A DNA stretch of 64,000 bases, from contig JAQQWL010000007.1 of the NCBI GenBank assembly GCA_038363925.1, forward strand, positions 310,001-374,000. Direction: 5' to 3'. This document shows positions 11,497 through 21,983 of the stretch, one piece after another (position 1 is the stretch's first letter; every line of letters begins with the position of its first letter). The notes below the pieces were generated by a model. It had not been told where the DNA came from and did no database searches. It saw nothing but the letters and a program-made list of their open reading frames with translations. The position numbers and the translations under genes are program-made. The stretch is from Apiospora phragmitis (Eukaryota; Ascomycota; Sordariomycetes; Amphisphaeriales; Apiosporaceae).

Positions 11497-12345
11497 ATGT
11501 CTTCACAACCCCGGAATCCGCCGCCGGCCTCGTACGGCAGCACCCAAAACCACCACCACCACCACCACCACAACAAGCCCACATCAGAAAACAATGATGT
11601 AGAATCACTAGCACCCCTCCTTCTCCATGGCCAAAAGAACAAACAACACCAGCACAGCAGCGACGAGCACCACACCACCAACGGCGACGTCCTCCGCGAC
11701 ATCATCATCGGCTTCGCTGACGGCCTCACCGTCCCCTTCGCCCTGACGGCTGGCCTCTCGAGCCTTGGCGACACCCGCCTCGTCGTCGCCGGCGGCCTCG
11801 CCGAGCTCTTCTCGGGCGCCATCAGCATGGGCCTGGGCGCGTACCTCGCCGCGGCCACGGAGCTGGAGCACTACCGCAGCGAGGAGGCGCGGGAACGGGA
11901 CGAGGTCGCGCACAAGCCCGAGGCGGAGCGGCAGGAGATCTTTGATATTTTGGGCGGGTACGGGATTTCAAGGCGCGCGGCGGAGCCGTTGGTCGAGGAG
12001 CTGGCGCAGTGCCCGGACGAGTGGGTGCGGTTCATGATGGACTTCGAGCTGCGGCTCGAGGCGCCCGACGCGAACCGGGCGTGGGTGAGCGCGCTGACCA
12101 TGGGGCTTTCGTACTTCGTGGGCGGGCTCGTGCCCATGATCCCATACTTCCTGATGCGGCGCGCGTCCGACGCGCTGTTCGTGTCCGTCGGCATCACCGT
12201 CGTGATTCTGTTGGTCTTCGGCTACATCAAGAACTGGGTCACGATCCGGAACAAGCGCGCGGGGGTCCGGGGCGCGCTGCAGACGTTGCTGATTGGGGCG
12301 CTGGCGGCGGGGACGAGTTATGGGATCGTGCGGGCGTTGAATTGA
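11497..12345 (+). CDS. CCC1: Vacuolar iron transporter, Ccc1/VIT1 family
   Basis: The product moves Fe(II) (and Mn) into the vacuole for detoxification and storage. The protein is 282 aa from one exon. The VIT-family signatures are clear: GFADGLTVPFALTAGLSS in TM1, then AELFSGAISMGLGAYLA in TM2. A cytosolic Glu-rich metal-binding helix pair (EEARERDEVAHKPEAERQEI) follows, then three more membrane segments from about residue 190 to the C terminus. The N terminus carries eight consecutive His (residues 19-26) and further His-rich patches (QHQHSSDEHH), an unusual cytosolic metal-binding-like extension. The ATG at 11497 gives a normal family length once the extension is counted; the in-frame frame upstream looks like leader. 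A CCAAT/HapX-like site lies upstream. Confidence 0.92.
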   Translation: MSSQPRNPPPASYGSTQNHHHHHHHNKPTSENNDVESLAPLLLHGQKNKQHQHSSDEHHTTNGDVLRDIIIGFADGLTVPFALTAGLSSLGDTRLVVAGGLAELFSGAISMGLGAYLAAATELEHYRSEEARERDEVAHKPEAERQEIFDILGGYGISRRAAEPLVEELAQCPDEWVRFMMDFELRLEAPDANRAWVSALTMGLSYFVGGLVPMIPYFLMRRASDALFVSVGITVVILLVFGYIKNWVTIRNKRAGVRGALQTLLIGALAAGTSYGIVRALN

Positions 12346-13599
12346 GAAGATCGCTTGTGGTTGGCTCGAGATGACTGGATTTGGTGGGAGAAGAATGCTG
12401 AGACCGTCGTGTCATAGACGAGAGACGGCAGGAAAAAGGGGTCATTTGGGTTATTGCTTGGCGTTCGATATATTAGCCCTCTGGTCGTTACTCTACTCTA
12501 GTAGAGGGAGAGAAGAATATTACACTAAGCGTTTCTGGTTTCCACTCGCCTCATCGCTCTGTATAGGACTTTCTAGTTGGTTCTGGGTCGTATCAACATT
12601 TCTGTCTTTCGAGTCTCTCGAACATTTCCCATAACACACGCAACTCACGGCGACAGAAACGTCCGCAGTTATGCTTTGCTCCGGAAGACATTCCGGTGAT
12701 GCGTTTCTGACTCGTCATATATGCTTTTGGGGAAACCCTTCTTTGTCCACGCTGGGTCAGCAGCGGTGTTGGCTACAGCACATTCCGGCCATGCATGAAT
12801 CATACGTGATTTCCCCAGCTCTGCCACGATTGCCACCAGCTTCTCATTTGCCAAACGTACGGTTAGAAAGGTTAGTGGACTGGTTTTCCTGGTCTGCTCA
12901 GAATTACTATCATTGTTTTCCATGAAGAAGTGAGTTGGCACACGATGTGTTACGTCGACCTTTGCTATCAAGTGATACCGCGGAAGTCATTGCGAAGGGA
13001 AAAGGGTCATGCCTCGCTAAGGAAGAGCATTCCGAGTGAGAGCACAGACCTTATTCTCAAGTTGTTGTTTGATTAACAAAAGACTGGAATCAGACCACTC
13101 GAAGCATGTAATGGTCATGGTGGCGGAACTACGGCCCCTGACCAGCCCCCCCTCCCCCCCCCCACTTTTTGGTACCCTGAGATGGGAAAACATAACCAAG
13201 TTGCGTAGCTCACCTGACCACCCGCGACATCTTTTGCTATCAACCGATGCAAACTGCAACGAGTTGGTCTTGGATGGCACCTCGTGCCATAGCCAAACTT
13301 GAAGCAAGCCTCAGCATCGAAAGACCTTGACTAGCAAATATCAATCATGGAAAGTCATCATAGCACACATGTACTCGAGGAGGGATATGAGATGGAAGCC
13401 ATATATAAACTCATGAAATCTTTGCCATCTAGGAAAGTGGCAAGCACGTAGACCAAGGTACACATACGCACAGCACCAGACAGCATTACATAATACCATC
13501 ACCATTTCACACCATCAGTATCTTATCGGATCGGAACATCATCACTACCACCGGCACCCATCCATCACCTTCTATTACTTATCCGCAACCGCTAAAGCC
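12346..13599. other. intergenic region
   Basis: This holds the 3' flank of the iron transporter, a C-rich tract (about 13146-13162) and the promoter of the first Cys-rich gene. I see no coding evidence otherwise. Confidence 0.5.
13402..13408 (+). promoter_or_regulatory. TATA box of first small Cys-rich gene
   Basis: TATATAA lies about 190 bp upstream of the ATG at 13600. Confidence 0.4.
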
Positions 13600-13818
13600 A
13601 TGGTCAGGATGTGCACCGTTGAACTAAATGAGTGGTTCTGTCAGCAATGTGGCCGATGCTATGAGAGACATTTCAACGACAGTACATGGGTTTCACGCGA
13701 CAGCTCCGAGAATTATTCTAAGAAATGCCCAAACTACAGTCCGAAAAGAAACCCACATAATGTGGGATACTGTCCGCCTGGCAAGGGCTGCAACCAACCG
13801 CGCCAAAGGGAAGCCTAG
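13600..13818 (+). CDS. Small cysteine-rich protein, paralog 1 of 3
   Basis: This is a 72-aa protein of unknown function. It has no signal peptide or membrane segment, so a cytosolic or nuclear zinc-binding protein is the simplest reading. The pattern is W-x-C-x2-C-(about 30 residues)-C-P-N-Y-(about 13)-C-x5-C. The same W-x-C-x2-C and CPN[YF] blocks occur in the two minus-strand genes at 16.7 and 17.6-17.9 kb, which supports it being real despite its size. The second Met (13609) aligns best with the paralogs' starts. The central Cys present in both relatives (ITC) is replaced here (VSR), so one metal ligand may be lost. Confidence 0.55.
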   Translation: MVRMCTVELNEWFCQQCGRCYERHFNDSTWVSRDSSENYSKKCPNYSPKRNPHNVGYCPPGKGCNQPRQREA

Positions 13819-14417
13819 AGCGGTAGCGGGACACAGCCGGCAACAGGCCAGTTTCCCCGTACGCTCGCAGGCCGAGCAGGACAGATACATGGGGGAATTG
13901 CATGGTACATACGTAGTACCTTGCCGTATCTGGCAAAGGGCAGTGAGGATGTAGGCATGTATGCAGATGCAGAGATAGGTCAAGATGTCATTCGTTTAAG
14001 ATTCTGCAGGAAGCTCGGAACGGCCCAGTAGCATATCAAGCAGAGACCAATACGAGTCAAGAGTGGCATTGAATAGCAACGTGATGAAATTCTAGAACGA
14101 ATACTTACTCACGACTGCTGTTCGCGATCCTTCAAACGTCTACCTGTGTACGTTTGAGATCTGTGAGGCGACAAGAAACAGACTCATTGCTCACTATATC
14201 GCGCTGCAATGAACAAACAATCCGTGGCCCTCTGGGCACAAAAACAGTGGCAAAAGAAAGCAGGGTCAGCAACCATGGCTGGATTCGAACCAGCATTCCT
14301 TGGTAAAACTTATTATTGTCCCTCCTTTCTTGCCTAAGTCCTGCACTACAGAAAGACTATCGTGTATAGCGGCACCAGTACAGCCTCAGTACAGCCGAGT
14401 ATCTCCAAAAGCTGCCA
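13819..14417. other. intergenic region with a degenerate tRNA-like segment
   Basis: Apart from the tRNA-like hairpin at about 14271-14372 (separate entry), nothing recognisable is seen. Confidence 0.4.
14271..14372 (-). ncRNA. degenerate tRNA-like segment
   Basis: On the minus strand a perfect 5-bp T-arm with loop TTCGAAT (14278-14294) includes a consensus B box GGTTCGAATCC. About 55 bases upstream, TAGTCT...TAGTGCAGG resembles the D-arm of the tRNA-like units at 26.6-27.3 kb, with a short insertion. The acceptor ends do not pair, so it is probably a relic. Confidence 0.3.
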
Positions 14418-15303
14418 TCAATGAAGACCATTCAAACCGACCAGTGAGCCCCGCTCAAGAACATGATCCCGTAACGACCCACCCATGGTACATCTCAATC
14501 TCGTGACTGTCTGGATACGCTTCTGAAACTCAGAAGTCCAATCGCAAGTGTACTTTCGGTGTCTTCTGGGGATCGTGTCACTGTAGCCCTGTATGTTGAT
14601 TGAGCTCAACGACATTTTGACGGCCATCATGCTCCATCCGTCCTCGAGGTCCATGCCATGTTCAGGGAGTCGCTCATAGTGCCGTTCGGTAAGACCTTTC
14701 AGGAGTGATCCCAAAGCCAGGCCTTCACACATCCTTTCCTCCACCTTCTGGCTGCGATGATGAGGGCATTTATGGGAAGGAAGCAAAGGCTTTATGTCTC
14801 GAAGCTGTTCTATGAACTCGCGAACCATTCCAAAGATCGATCTCAGAAAATTCAAACGGTGGGTTCGCCAGAAAACTTTCAATCGCAGGTTAGCTCGATC
14901 GGGATTGTCGGTGTAAGAGATAAGTTGAATGCAGCTTACCAGTAAAAGCTATTCCAAAATCCAGTTTAGGATCTTGGAGGTCTTCTCCCTGAACATACAG
15001 GTGGCCATTCGCAACTTGGCTTCGGTAAATGACGTATTCTTGCACTCTGTTGACCAGGGACTCGATGCCCAAGCTCAAGCCGATCCCATGAATCTGCGAT
15101 AGAGTCTTTGCGGTGGCCGAGTCTGGGATCTGGACTTGAAGAGGCGTAAGAATATCATCAGACAGCCACAATTTGGCTCTAATCTTCAACAAAGGAAGCA
15201 TCTCAAAATCACGAGCTGTGCGGGCGATCTCGTGGATTTCCTGCAAGTTTTCCTTCTCGGGAAGCTGGAAATGCTTGCAATGCAACCCAAAACAGGCACC
15301 CAA
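14418..15303 (-). CDS. Hypothetical protein, two visible exons, 5' end unresolved
   Basis: I do not recognise the family with certainty. Exon A (from about 15303 to 14940) and exon B (14875-14418) join in phase across a 64-bp GT-AG intron (14876-14939). They give about 270 residues of helical, charged sequence (FEMLPLLKIRAKLWLSDDIL, LSLGIESLVNRVQEYVIY). The layout recalls the C-terminal half of fungal BTB/POZ-type proteins, but no BTB core is seen. No in-frame ATG opens exon A. A fragment ending GEKRKAEDIS with a good donor sits upstream at about 15350 but does not join in frame with the available acceptors. The gene may be broken or contain another indel. Confidence 0.4.
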
Positions 15304-16655
15304 GGTGTTTAGGTGCCCAGATGATCAAAAGGAACGGGTTGGTTCACTTACGAACTGATGTCCTCAGCCTTGCGTTTCTCGCCAGGCTGGGGAAGGGGAC
15401 GCCATCGTGTGAGTTTCCCGTCAGCTGCGGTTTTAGAAGGATGGAATGGGAGATGGTTGCAATTTGTGGGAAAAGGCTTGTTGGTAACAGCCAGAAACCT
15501 GGTAATGAAGATCTTGTGTGTGTTTTGCTGGAAGACCTGGTTGTTTGTGACGGTTAGATGACTTTGCCCCCACCTTCTGAATAAAGGAAGAGAAAAAGGA
15601 AGGCAGGCAGGCACCTTCCAAAAATAAGTTGAAGAGCTGGTTGTGGGTACGCAACTATCTGACTAGGAAGTTTCTGCCACGTGGATGCCTAAGGTAGTCC
15701 CAAGAGCTGGCCCTGCTGCTTCATATCTTCAATTGTGTTGTCGCCAGTTTTCCTATTTTTAGGTATCCCTCGAGGATCACGTGCAAATACAATATCAGGG
15801 GTCGACGTTCAATCTGTTGTACTAGTAGCGCAAGCCCAAAACGTGTGCTTTTGTGTGATATGTGTTTTTGCGGGCTTGTAACGGGGATCTGGGACGAGCG
15901 TGTTTCGATGGAATCACCTGCGATGGTTGGTAGTAACTGTGGTGCTTGAAAGATGTATCGCGGCATCCGAAGCAGCGAAGCTTTGCAGTACAGCTAGCCG
16001 CCGCCTGACATGGAGGAGCTATTACGATTTTTACATGCCTGAGGTTGGCAGCCGTTCATACAACAGGACATTAGGCCATTCATTCAAGCATCAGATTGTT
16101 CAAAGCTCAAGGTTTGCGGCTCTCCAGCACCAAGCTCGGCTGGCTCCCAGGCAGATTTACCCAAGTACCATACCATCTCCCACAGGGCATGCATTGCCAG
16201 AGCACCGCACCATCTGAGTGTTTTAATCTGGCGTTAATCTAGTGAATAACCACAGAATGTCAGCTTTCTACAAACGCTCACGGAAACAACGTACGGCATG
16301 TAATTCGACGTCCTCCCAAGGCTCGTCATGTCAACTTGTATGCAGGGAGGCACAAAATGATTTGACATATCGACCACACTCACATATTCTAGACGACGAA
16401 GATCAAACACTTGTCAGGCAATGGTTGTTGGTTTCCTCTACCAAGGGCCACGCTCAGGAGCCCTCCAAGACTCGTCTGTCTCTCAACCATTGTTTCCCGT
16501 ACCGTCCCATTGAACGCCTGATCCCAAGGACACGGGAATCTCCAAACCCGTCTGCTGGCTCTCTCTATAGACTCAGGACTTCCTCGGCGTGAAGCCATGA
16601 CGGGTGCTACTACCACCACCACTGCTGCCGCCGCCCCCCCCCCTAATTAAGGCTT
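15304..16655. other. intergenic region
   Basis: Apart from the possible upstream exon of the preceding gene (about 15348-15614), only short frames without coding character are seen. A C-run of about 9 lies near 16633. Confidence 0.4.
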
Positions 16656-16868
16656 TCATCTGCGCCGGCGGCTTGAACGTGCCGCTGCACGCTTGCAATC
16701 ATTACAGTCGAATTCTCGGTGGTAGATGAACTGGGGGTAGAAGTTGGGACAGCCCTTGTCGTACGTGGGACCGACGTCGCAGGTGATCCAGCTCTGGATC
16801 GTCTCGGTGGTCTTGATGAACCGGTCGCACTTGCCGCAGTTCCACTGGTCGAGCTGGACGTAGCGCAT
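16656..16868 (-). CDS. Small cysteine-rich protein, paralog 2 of 3
   Basis: This 70-aa protein has the family pattern W-N-C-x2-C (residues 9-14), SWITC, CPNFYP and a closing C-N-D-C, then a basic tail ending RRRR. The three paired Cys plus a central Cys suggest one or two structural zinc sites. The basic tail could bind nucleic acid; both are inferences. It is the cleanest member and the reference for spotting the frameshift in paralog 3. Function unknown. Confidence 0.6.
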   Translation of the reverse strand: MRYVQLDQWNCGKCDRFIKTTETIQSWITCDVGPTYDKGCPNFYPQFIYHREFDCNDCKRAAARSSRRRR

Positions 16869-17613
16869 GGTGGATGTCGGCGATGGACATTGAATGTTGT
16901 GGTTCAGATCTGATGTCTTCAGGGGAGAGAGGGTGTCGGTGCAGAATAGACTGTCGGGTAGGCAATGCGTCCCGGGGAGGTCAGGGGAACCCGAGTCGTG
17001 CCTGTAGGTTCTTGTCAGTGGTTGACCGATGCTCCTTGTGTTTCTATAGGATGTAGATAACTCACGCTCAAGGATTTCTGAGAAGAGAGAACACCCGTTT
17101 GGTGTTTGTCAACCCCTATTAGGTCGACTGATCTTTCTTTTGATCGTTGAGATGCAGATGTATCTCGATTGAGACCCTTCTGCTGTGTTGTGACCGAATG
17201 ATCTCGGACATGATTTTGGTGCTCTTGTATCTTGTAGGCAGGCTTAGATATGATTTCATTTCGAGCCATTGCAATGTGTTCACTGTAGTTGGAATATGCC
17301 TGAGTAGCGAATGGGGAAATGGTACGTTATTCTGTTCAGCGTACGCATTGGATTCACAAGGTTTTCACACGGCCTTCTCACATGTCTATAACGAATCATT
17401 AGTTTAATATACACATCCTAGAGGAGCTCTAATATATACTGAATTTACTTGCTCCTATATGGGCACGTATGAAACTGTGATAGGCACCAATAGATATAAG
17501 ATCTAGACGAAGTTCAAACTTCTCAACAGCTATTCACGATCTGCAACCTCCCCTCATAACAGAGGAAGGACAGCAACACTGCCACCCGCCTAACTTACCC
17601 GCTTCACCTCCCT
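16869..17613. other. intergenic region
   Basis: This separates the two minus-strand Cys-rich genes and contains the upstream region of paralog 2. I see no other gene. It is AT-rich around 17400-17520. Confidence 0.4.
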
Positions 17614-17866
17614 CTATCGCCTCCGCCTCCGCCCCCCGCCCCGCCCCCGCTGCTGCTGCTCCCGCCGCTGCCGCTCTCGTACGCAGTCAGAACACAGAAA
17701 ATCATTATGCGGAACGTGCTGCTCGTAGTAAGTAATTGGGGCAGGATTTGTCGTACGTGGGGCCTCCGTTGCACGTGATACAGCTCTGGACTCGGAAGGA
17801 GGTCTCGTAAATCTTGCGGCAATCCATGTTGGCGCAGTACCACAGGTCTCTGATCACGTAACACAT
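17614..17866 (-). CDS. Small cysteine-rich protein, paralog 3 of 3 (apparent one-base insertion)
   Basis: From the ATG at 17866 the frame gives MCYVIRDLWYC, then SCITCNGGPTYDKSCPNY, closely matching paralog 2 (SWITCDVGPTYDKGCPNF). Directly after CPNY one extra base near 17728-17734 throws the frame. The shifted frame continues with YEQHVPHNDFLCSDCVRERQ and a basic Arg/Gly/Gln tail to a TAG at 17614, matching paralog 2's closing CxxC and basic end. Removing one base gives exactly 83 aa. A TATATA tract on the minus strand (about 18100-18107) is a plausible promoter. It is either a sequencing error or a recently broken copy. Confidence 0.5.
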
Positions 17867-18536
17867 GGCGACGGGACCGGGTATCGAGGGTGCTTCTGTT
17901 CGTTGCTTAGTCCGAGCGGAATGCTATGCAGTGAGAGGTGATACTCTTCGAGATCGTGGAGACCTTGCCTTGTGTGATATTTATGATCGTTATCGGTCGG
18001 CTGGTGTTCCTTGTCGTCGCTGAGATACAAATGTCTTGAGTTAGGGGTTTTGTTATATTATAAGGAGAAAGGAAGGCTATTGAATGTTTCGTAGGCAGGT
18101 ATATATAGGAGTTCAGTGTGATCTCTGTGTTTACTATAATGCGCGTTGAATGCAGTACGTTATTTGATATTGGGTGCAGGGGTTTGACACATTATGCTCG
18201 CAACAGCTCGCCAACCGGCCTCGCGTTATTTACTGTACGGGCGTACGTCAAAATGCATAATTTCCATGTATGCCACTTTGAGTTCAAAGCAAGTGACATG
18301 GGTGGCACATTGACTTGACATATTAATAGGCAACCATGTAAGTCAGGGTTCGAATAAGTCGACCTGTCGAATAAAAAGAAATTGCAAGGGTCATCTACAT
18401 AGCTCAAGATATGAATTATAACCCCTGGGAGAGGCCGGAACATATGAATAACATGCCTTGCAAAACTCTTGCCGATTGCTCACACTAGCACATCATATAG
18501 TGGGCACAGGACACTTGACACTGTCTCCAAGCCATA
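17867..18536. other. intergenic region
   Basis: Promoter side of paralog 3 up to the TA that flanks the transposon. No gene seen. Confidence 0.4.
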
Positions 18537-18580
18537 AGCCAGCTGACGGTGCTACGGTCACCCCATGCAACGGCGACCCC
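18537..18580 (+). repeat. left terminal inverted repeat
   Basis: 44 bp beginning AGCCAGCTGACGG and ending CGACCCC, an inverted match to 20549-20592 with one mismatch. The TA target duplication is directly outside. Confidence 0.85.
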
Positions 18581-19450
18581 AAAAACTAATAATAATACTA
18601 TATAATAATAATACGAATAATTTAATTAAAAATTAATATAAAATTTTAAAAACACCGTTTTAGTTTCGAAACGCTTTTATAACACTTTTAATTTTAGATT
18701 TAAAGTTAGATTTAATTATAACGGCTTCTAGCGCCGACGATAAAAGAGTAATAGCCTAGGGTTTTAGTATAACGCTATTTATCTCTCTCTTAATTACCAT
18801 AGTATCTCGTATACGCGTAAACTTCTAGTTAAGGTTAGGTATTACTCTTTTCTTTTTTTTACCTCTTTTTTTTTTCTAGATTACCTTTTAAAACTAACTT
18901 TTTATATTCTAATTAACCGATTTAGCCGTTTAAAGTATCTAAACTCTTTTAAAGCTTCCGGAATAAAACCCGGCGCGTTACGCTATCGAAAATAGTATTA
19001 TTACCACTAAGCGTATCCGCTAATTCTTTAATTTAGCGGCTAATCGTAAATATTAGCAACGCTATAAAGGAGAATTATTTATCGAAAACGTCGAGGGGAG
19101 GCTTAAATAGTCCTGTTTTTACCTAGTTTTTTATCCTCCGGTTCCGGCTATTAAGGGGCTTATTAATATCGCGAGGGAATATATTAGTTACGGCCTAGCC
19201 GTTAGCTATTATATACGGCCGAAAGGTAAACCTTCTAGTTAGCTCGTAATATTAAAAGAAGTCTTTTTTATTAATATTTATATTATTAAGCCCTATATAG
19301 TATAGGGTTATTTTCCGGTAATAAGTATTTTTTAATATATTAAAAAGGCTAAAATCTAGGGGTTATAATAAGTGTAACGAGTATGCCGAAAAGAAAAGAA
19401 GCTATATCTTATACTTTAAGCACGTTATAATAAAGTCCTCGCTTATATAT

Positions 19451-19580
19451 ATTACGATCGGCGGGTTGGTCCCCCGCGGGGTAGCACTTAAGGCGTAGAA
19501 TTGGACAGAAATGACCCGAAGAGTTATTTCCGAAGCTTTTGCTTTGTGGCGCAGTGGTTAGTCTACACGCACTGTAATAA
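19451..19580 (+). other. GC-normal island inside the AT-rich element, with tRNA box-A-like sequence
   Basis: About 130 bases of ordinary composition interrupt the TpA-saturated interior. Near its end, at about 19547-19566, TGGCGCAGTGGTTAGT matches a tRNA D-arm/box A. No matching T-arm follows, so it may be a fragment of a tRNA-derived insertion. No target duplication was found. Confidence 0.35.
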
Positions 19581-20548
19581 TATAGCTAACGTAATTATCC
19601 AGGATAATAAACCGCTATTAATCCTCGTTTTTAAGCTTTATATAAAAGATAAAGACCTTATTTAGCTAAATTAAAGCTAGCTCCTTATTAGTCTAGCCTT
19701 TAAAGGATGCCGTAAAAACTTAATCCTCTATAATATCCGTTAGCGAGTCCTCCTTTTTTAAAAACTATTACTACTAGACCTATTAACTTTTAAATATAAT
19801 AAAAAGAGGCAAGGCTCGGTTTAAAGCGTTATTATATTCGACCGTAAAAGCTTATTCTTAGTTAAAAGAGTTTATAACTAATATTCACTTTATTTTAACA
19901 AGTTTAATAATTATTATATTTATTCCACAGCCGAGCTAATTACCGATCTCGTCGATGTTAAATTAAAACTCCGGAGGGATCGATTTTAAAATAAGATTAT
20001 TAAGCCGCTTAAAAAACTCGATAATTTTCTTTACGAAAGTTATATTAAGCTTTAAAAAATCTATCCTTTCAAAAAGAGTAATACCGATAAATAAATAATA
20101 AGTAATAAATCTTTTAACTTAATACTTACCGAGTATTATATTAATTTTATTAATTTAAAAAATTCGTTAAACGAATATTTAAAAAATAACGTACGCCGGT
20201 AAACAGCTTAAATTATATTACGTAAAGTATTAAATTACGATCTAAAACTCTTCCACTATTATTAAAGCCTAGAAGGATTTATTCCGTTATTTTATAGTTT
20301 TGCGGCCGTGAATTCGAGCCCTTAGAGTTATTTTAAGAATATTATGCTTCTCGGCGGCTTATTTTATTAACGAGCTATTTATAACATTTTAAATCGCGCG
20401 TTATAATACTAACTCGTTAAGTTTACGGCCTATTAAAAAGAGGAAAAAAAAAAGAAAACGATAGTATTATTTAATTAACTATAAATCAAAAGCTAACTAG
20501 TTTATATACTGATTTATATATGGTACTGTCAAGGGCTATCTAAATTTA

Positions 20549-20592
20549 GGGGTCGCCATTGCATGGGGTGACCGTAGCACCGTCAGCTGGCT
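20549..20592 (-). repeat. right terminal inverted repeat
   Basis: Inverse of the left repeat; the single difference is a C-to-T type change. It is followed by TA at 20593-20594. Confidence 0.85.
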
Positions 20593-20594
20593 TA

Positions 20595-21620
20595 ATGGTA
20601 TTAATTATTTACTCGCAGTGTAGTGGACAACGATTTTGACACCGCAAGTCGCACTCTTCGGTAATATTGTGCTTCTGGGGGCTGTCACGAATCATTGATC
20701 GAATACAAGAGGAGGAACGGGGCCTATTTAGATGATTTTGGACTCAAGCGGCAAGCGGCGACGTACCTGCCCATGCCATCACTACCAAATCCTGAACAGG
20801 CAAGCTTCAGAGGCAAAAGAATATCAACCTGAATCGAAGACGTTCCTGTGGTGTATCTATAGGTTGGAGGTCCGAAAAGTGAACTATTCGTATGTCAGAT
20901 GTTTTCACGTCGTATTAGCTAATACACCTATAAGGAGTGTGGTAAGGATACACCAGCGTTCCTTTTGGGGCAGTCAGCAGTCGCGCACGTACGGTGACAT
21001 AACCGTTTTCGCAGCCTCACCAGAGCAATGGGCCATGCAGCTGAGATTTCGTCTCCTGTCAGACACGATATGTTGGCAGTGAGACTCCAATAATCACGAC
21101 AGCCTTACGGCCTACAGTTCGACACCAACTTGACAATTTAGCGTATGTTGCTTACATGCATAGCGCTAATGCATAGAGCCGTAGCCCCACTACACTCATC
21201 ACCTGTACTGTACCCAATGAGGGCTATTAGAGGTTTTGGTCAGGCCTAATCCGGAAACCAATGCCGATTAGCGAATCAGCGAATAAGGTAAGGGAGAGGG
21301 AAAACTCCTTTAACAAAATAGCGGGATAACTGAGGCTGTCTAGTTGTAAGAATAGAAGAGAACAGGATATATAATACGGAAGGGCTCCCTCATTTCTCCC
21401 GGAAACGTTTTCCTCCTTCTTACCTCCCTCGCCGCATCGAATAGTATACCTTGAACCCATTGGAAAAGGACTCCCCTACTTGCCATACTTGCCTAAACTC
21501 AACTTACACTCCAAAATAAGCCCACACCCTTCCTTCGCTCTACCTGCCCAGCATGTCTTCCCAAGCAGTCATCCGAGACCACGCAAGTCCAACCGCTCTC
21601 ATCTTTGCTCTAGAATATCC
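20595..21620. other. intergenic region
   Basis: Right flank of the transposon. A 116-codon frame at 20732-21082 has no coding signature. Pyrimidine-rich sequence at about 21480-21660 precedes the next candidate gene. Confidence 0.4.
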
Positions 21621-21983
21621 ATGATCTCTTACTGCCATAACCCCTTTGACACTGTCTTTCTCTTCCCTGTACTAACCCCAATCCATCCGGAGCTCAGTCA
21701 AGTCAATGGCTCCAAGAAGTCCCAGAAGGCCAACTCCTCGGGCACTGCTCCCGCAAGCTCTTCGAAGCCAGAGGCAAGCCATCATCCTCCTTCGGCAACA
21801 CTTGCTTTGACTGACCTCTTCCGACATATACAGGCGAAGAAGACCCCAACGACGAAGCCCTCGGGCCACAAACCCAAGAAGAGCGACGATGTCCCTGTCG
21901 AGCTGTTGGGGGTTGGGGCATGGTGTGACGACATGCCTGAGCAGTATGAGGGGCAATGCTCGGATGACAATCTCGATCTTTGA
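21621..21983 (+). CDS. Hypothetical low-complexity protein (5' structure uncertain)
   Basis: The frame from about 21690 to the stop at 21983 looks coding. A Ser/Ala/Lys-rich disordered part (SKKSQKANSSGTAPASSSKP) is followed by LTDLFRHIQAKKT and an acidic end (GVGAWCDDMPEQYEGQCSDD). Upstream, a TACTAAC branch-site-like element followed by CTCAG at about 21673-21699 suggests an intron. In that case the true start would be a short upstream exon such as MSSQAVIRDH at 21553, though no strong donor is present. The ATG at 21621 is the simplest unspliced start. No family recognised. Confidence 0.35.
   Translation: MISYCHNPFDTVFLFPVLTPIHPELSQVNGSKKSQKANSSGTAPASSSKPEASHHPPSATLALTDLFRHIQAKKTPTTKPSGHKPKKSDDVPVELLGVGAWCDDMPEQYEGQCSDDNLDL

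Larger units (their letters stand above)
18537..20592. mobile_element. Fot1/pogo-type (Tc1-mariner superfamily) DNA transposon, interior destroyed, RIP-like
   Basis: This is a 2,056-bp unit bounded by 44-bp terminal inverted repeats (18537-18580 and 20549-20592) that differ at one C/T position, and flanked by TA on both sides (18535-18536, 20593-20594). TIR length, total length and TA duplication match Fot1-type elements (about 1.9 kb, 44-bp TIR). The interior is extremely rich in TpA and poor in CpA, while CpG persists, which is the expected product of repeat-induced point mutation. No open frame of 60 codons survives on either strand, so the transposase cannot be identified directly. Unusually, the TIRs themselves keep normal composition, and a GC-normal patch sits at about 19451-19580. 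Confidence 0.8.

Noticed and set aside
13146..13162. C-run near 13.15 kb as a regulatory or quadruplex element
   Set aside because: Simple homopolymer runs only, with no repeated G/C-tract spacing.
20732..21082. 116-codon plus frame beside the transposon
   Set aside because: No motif, mixed codon use, probably non-coding flank.
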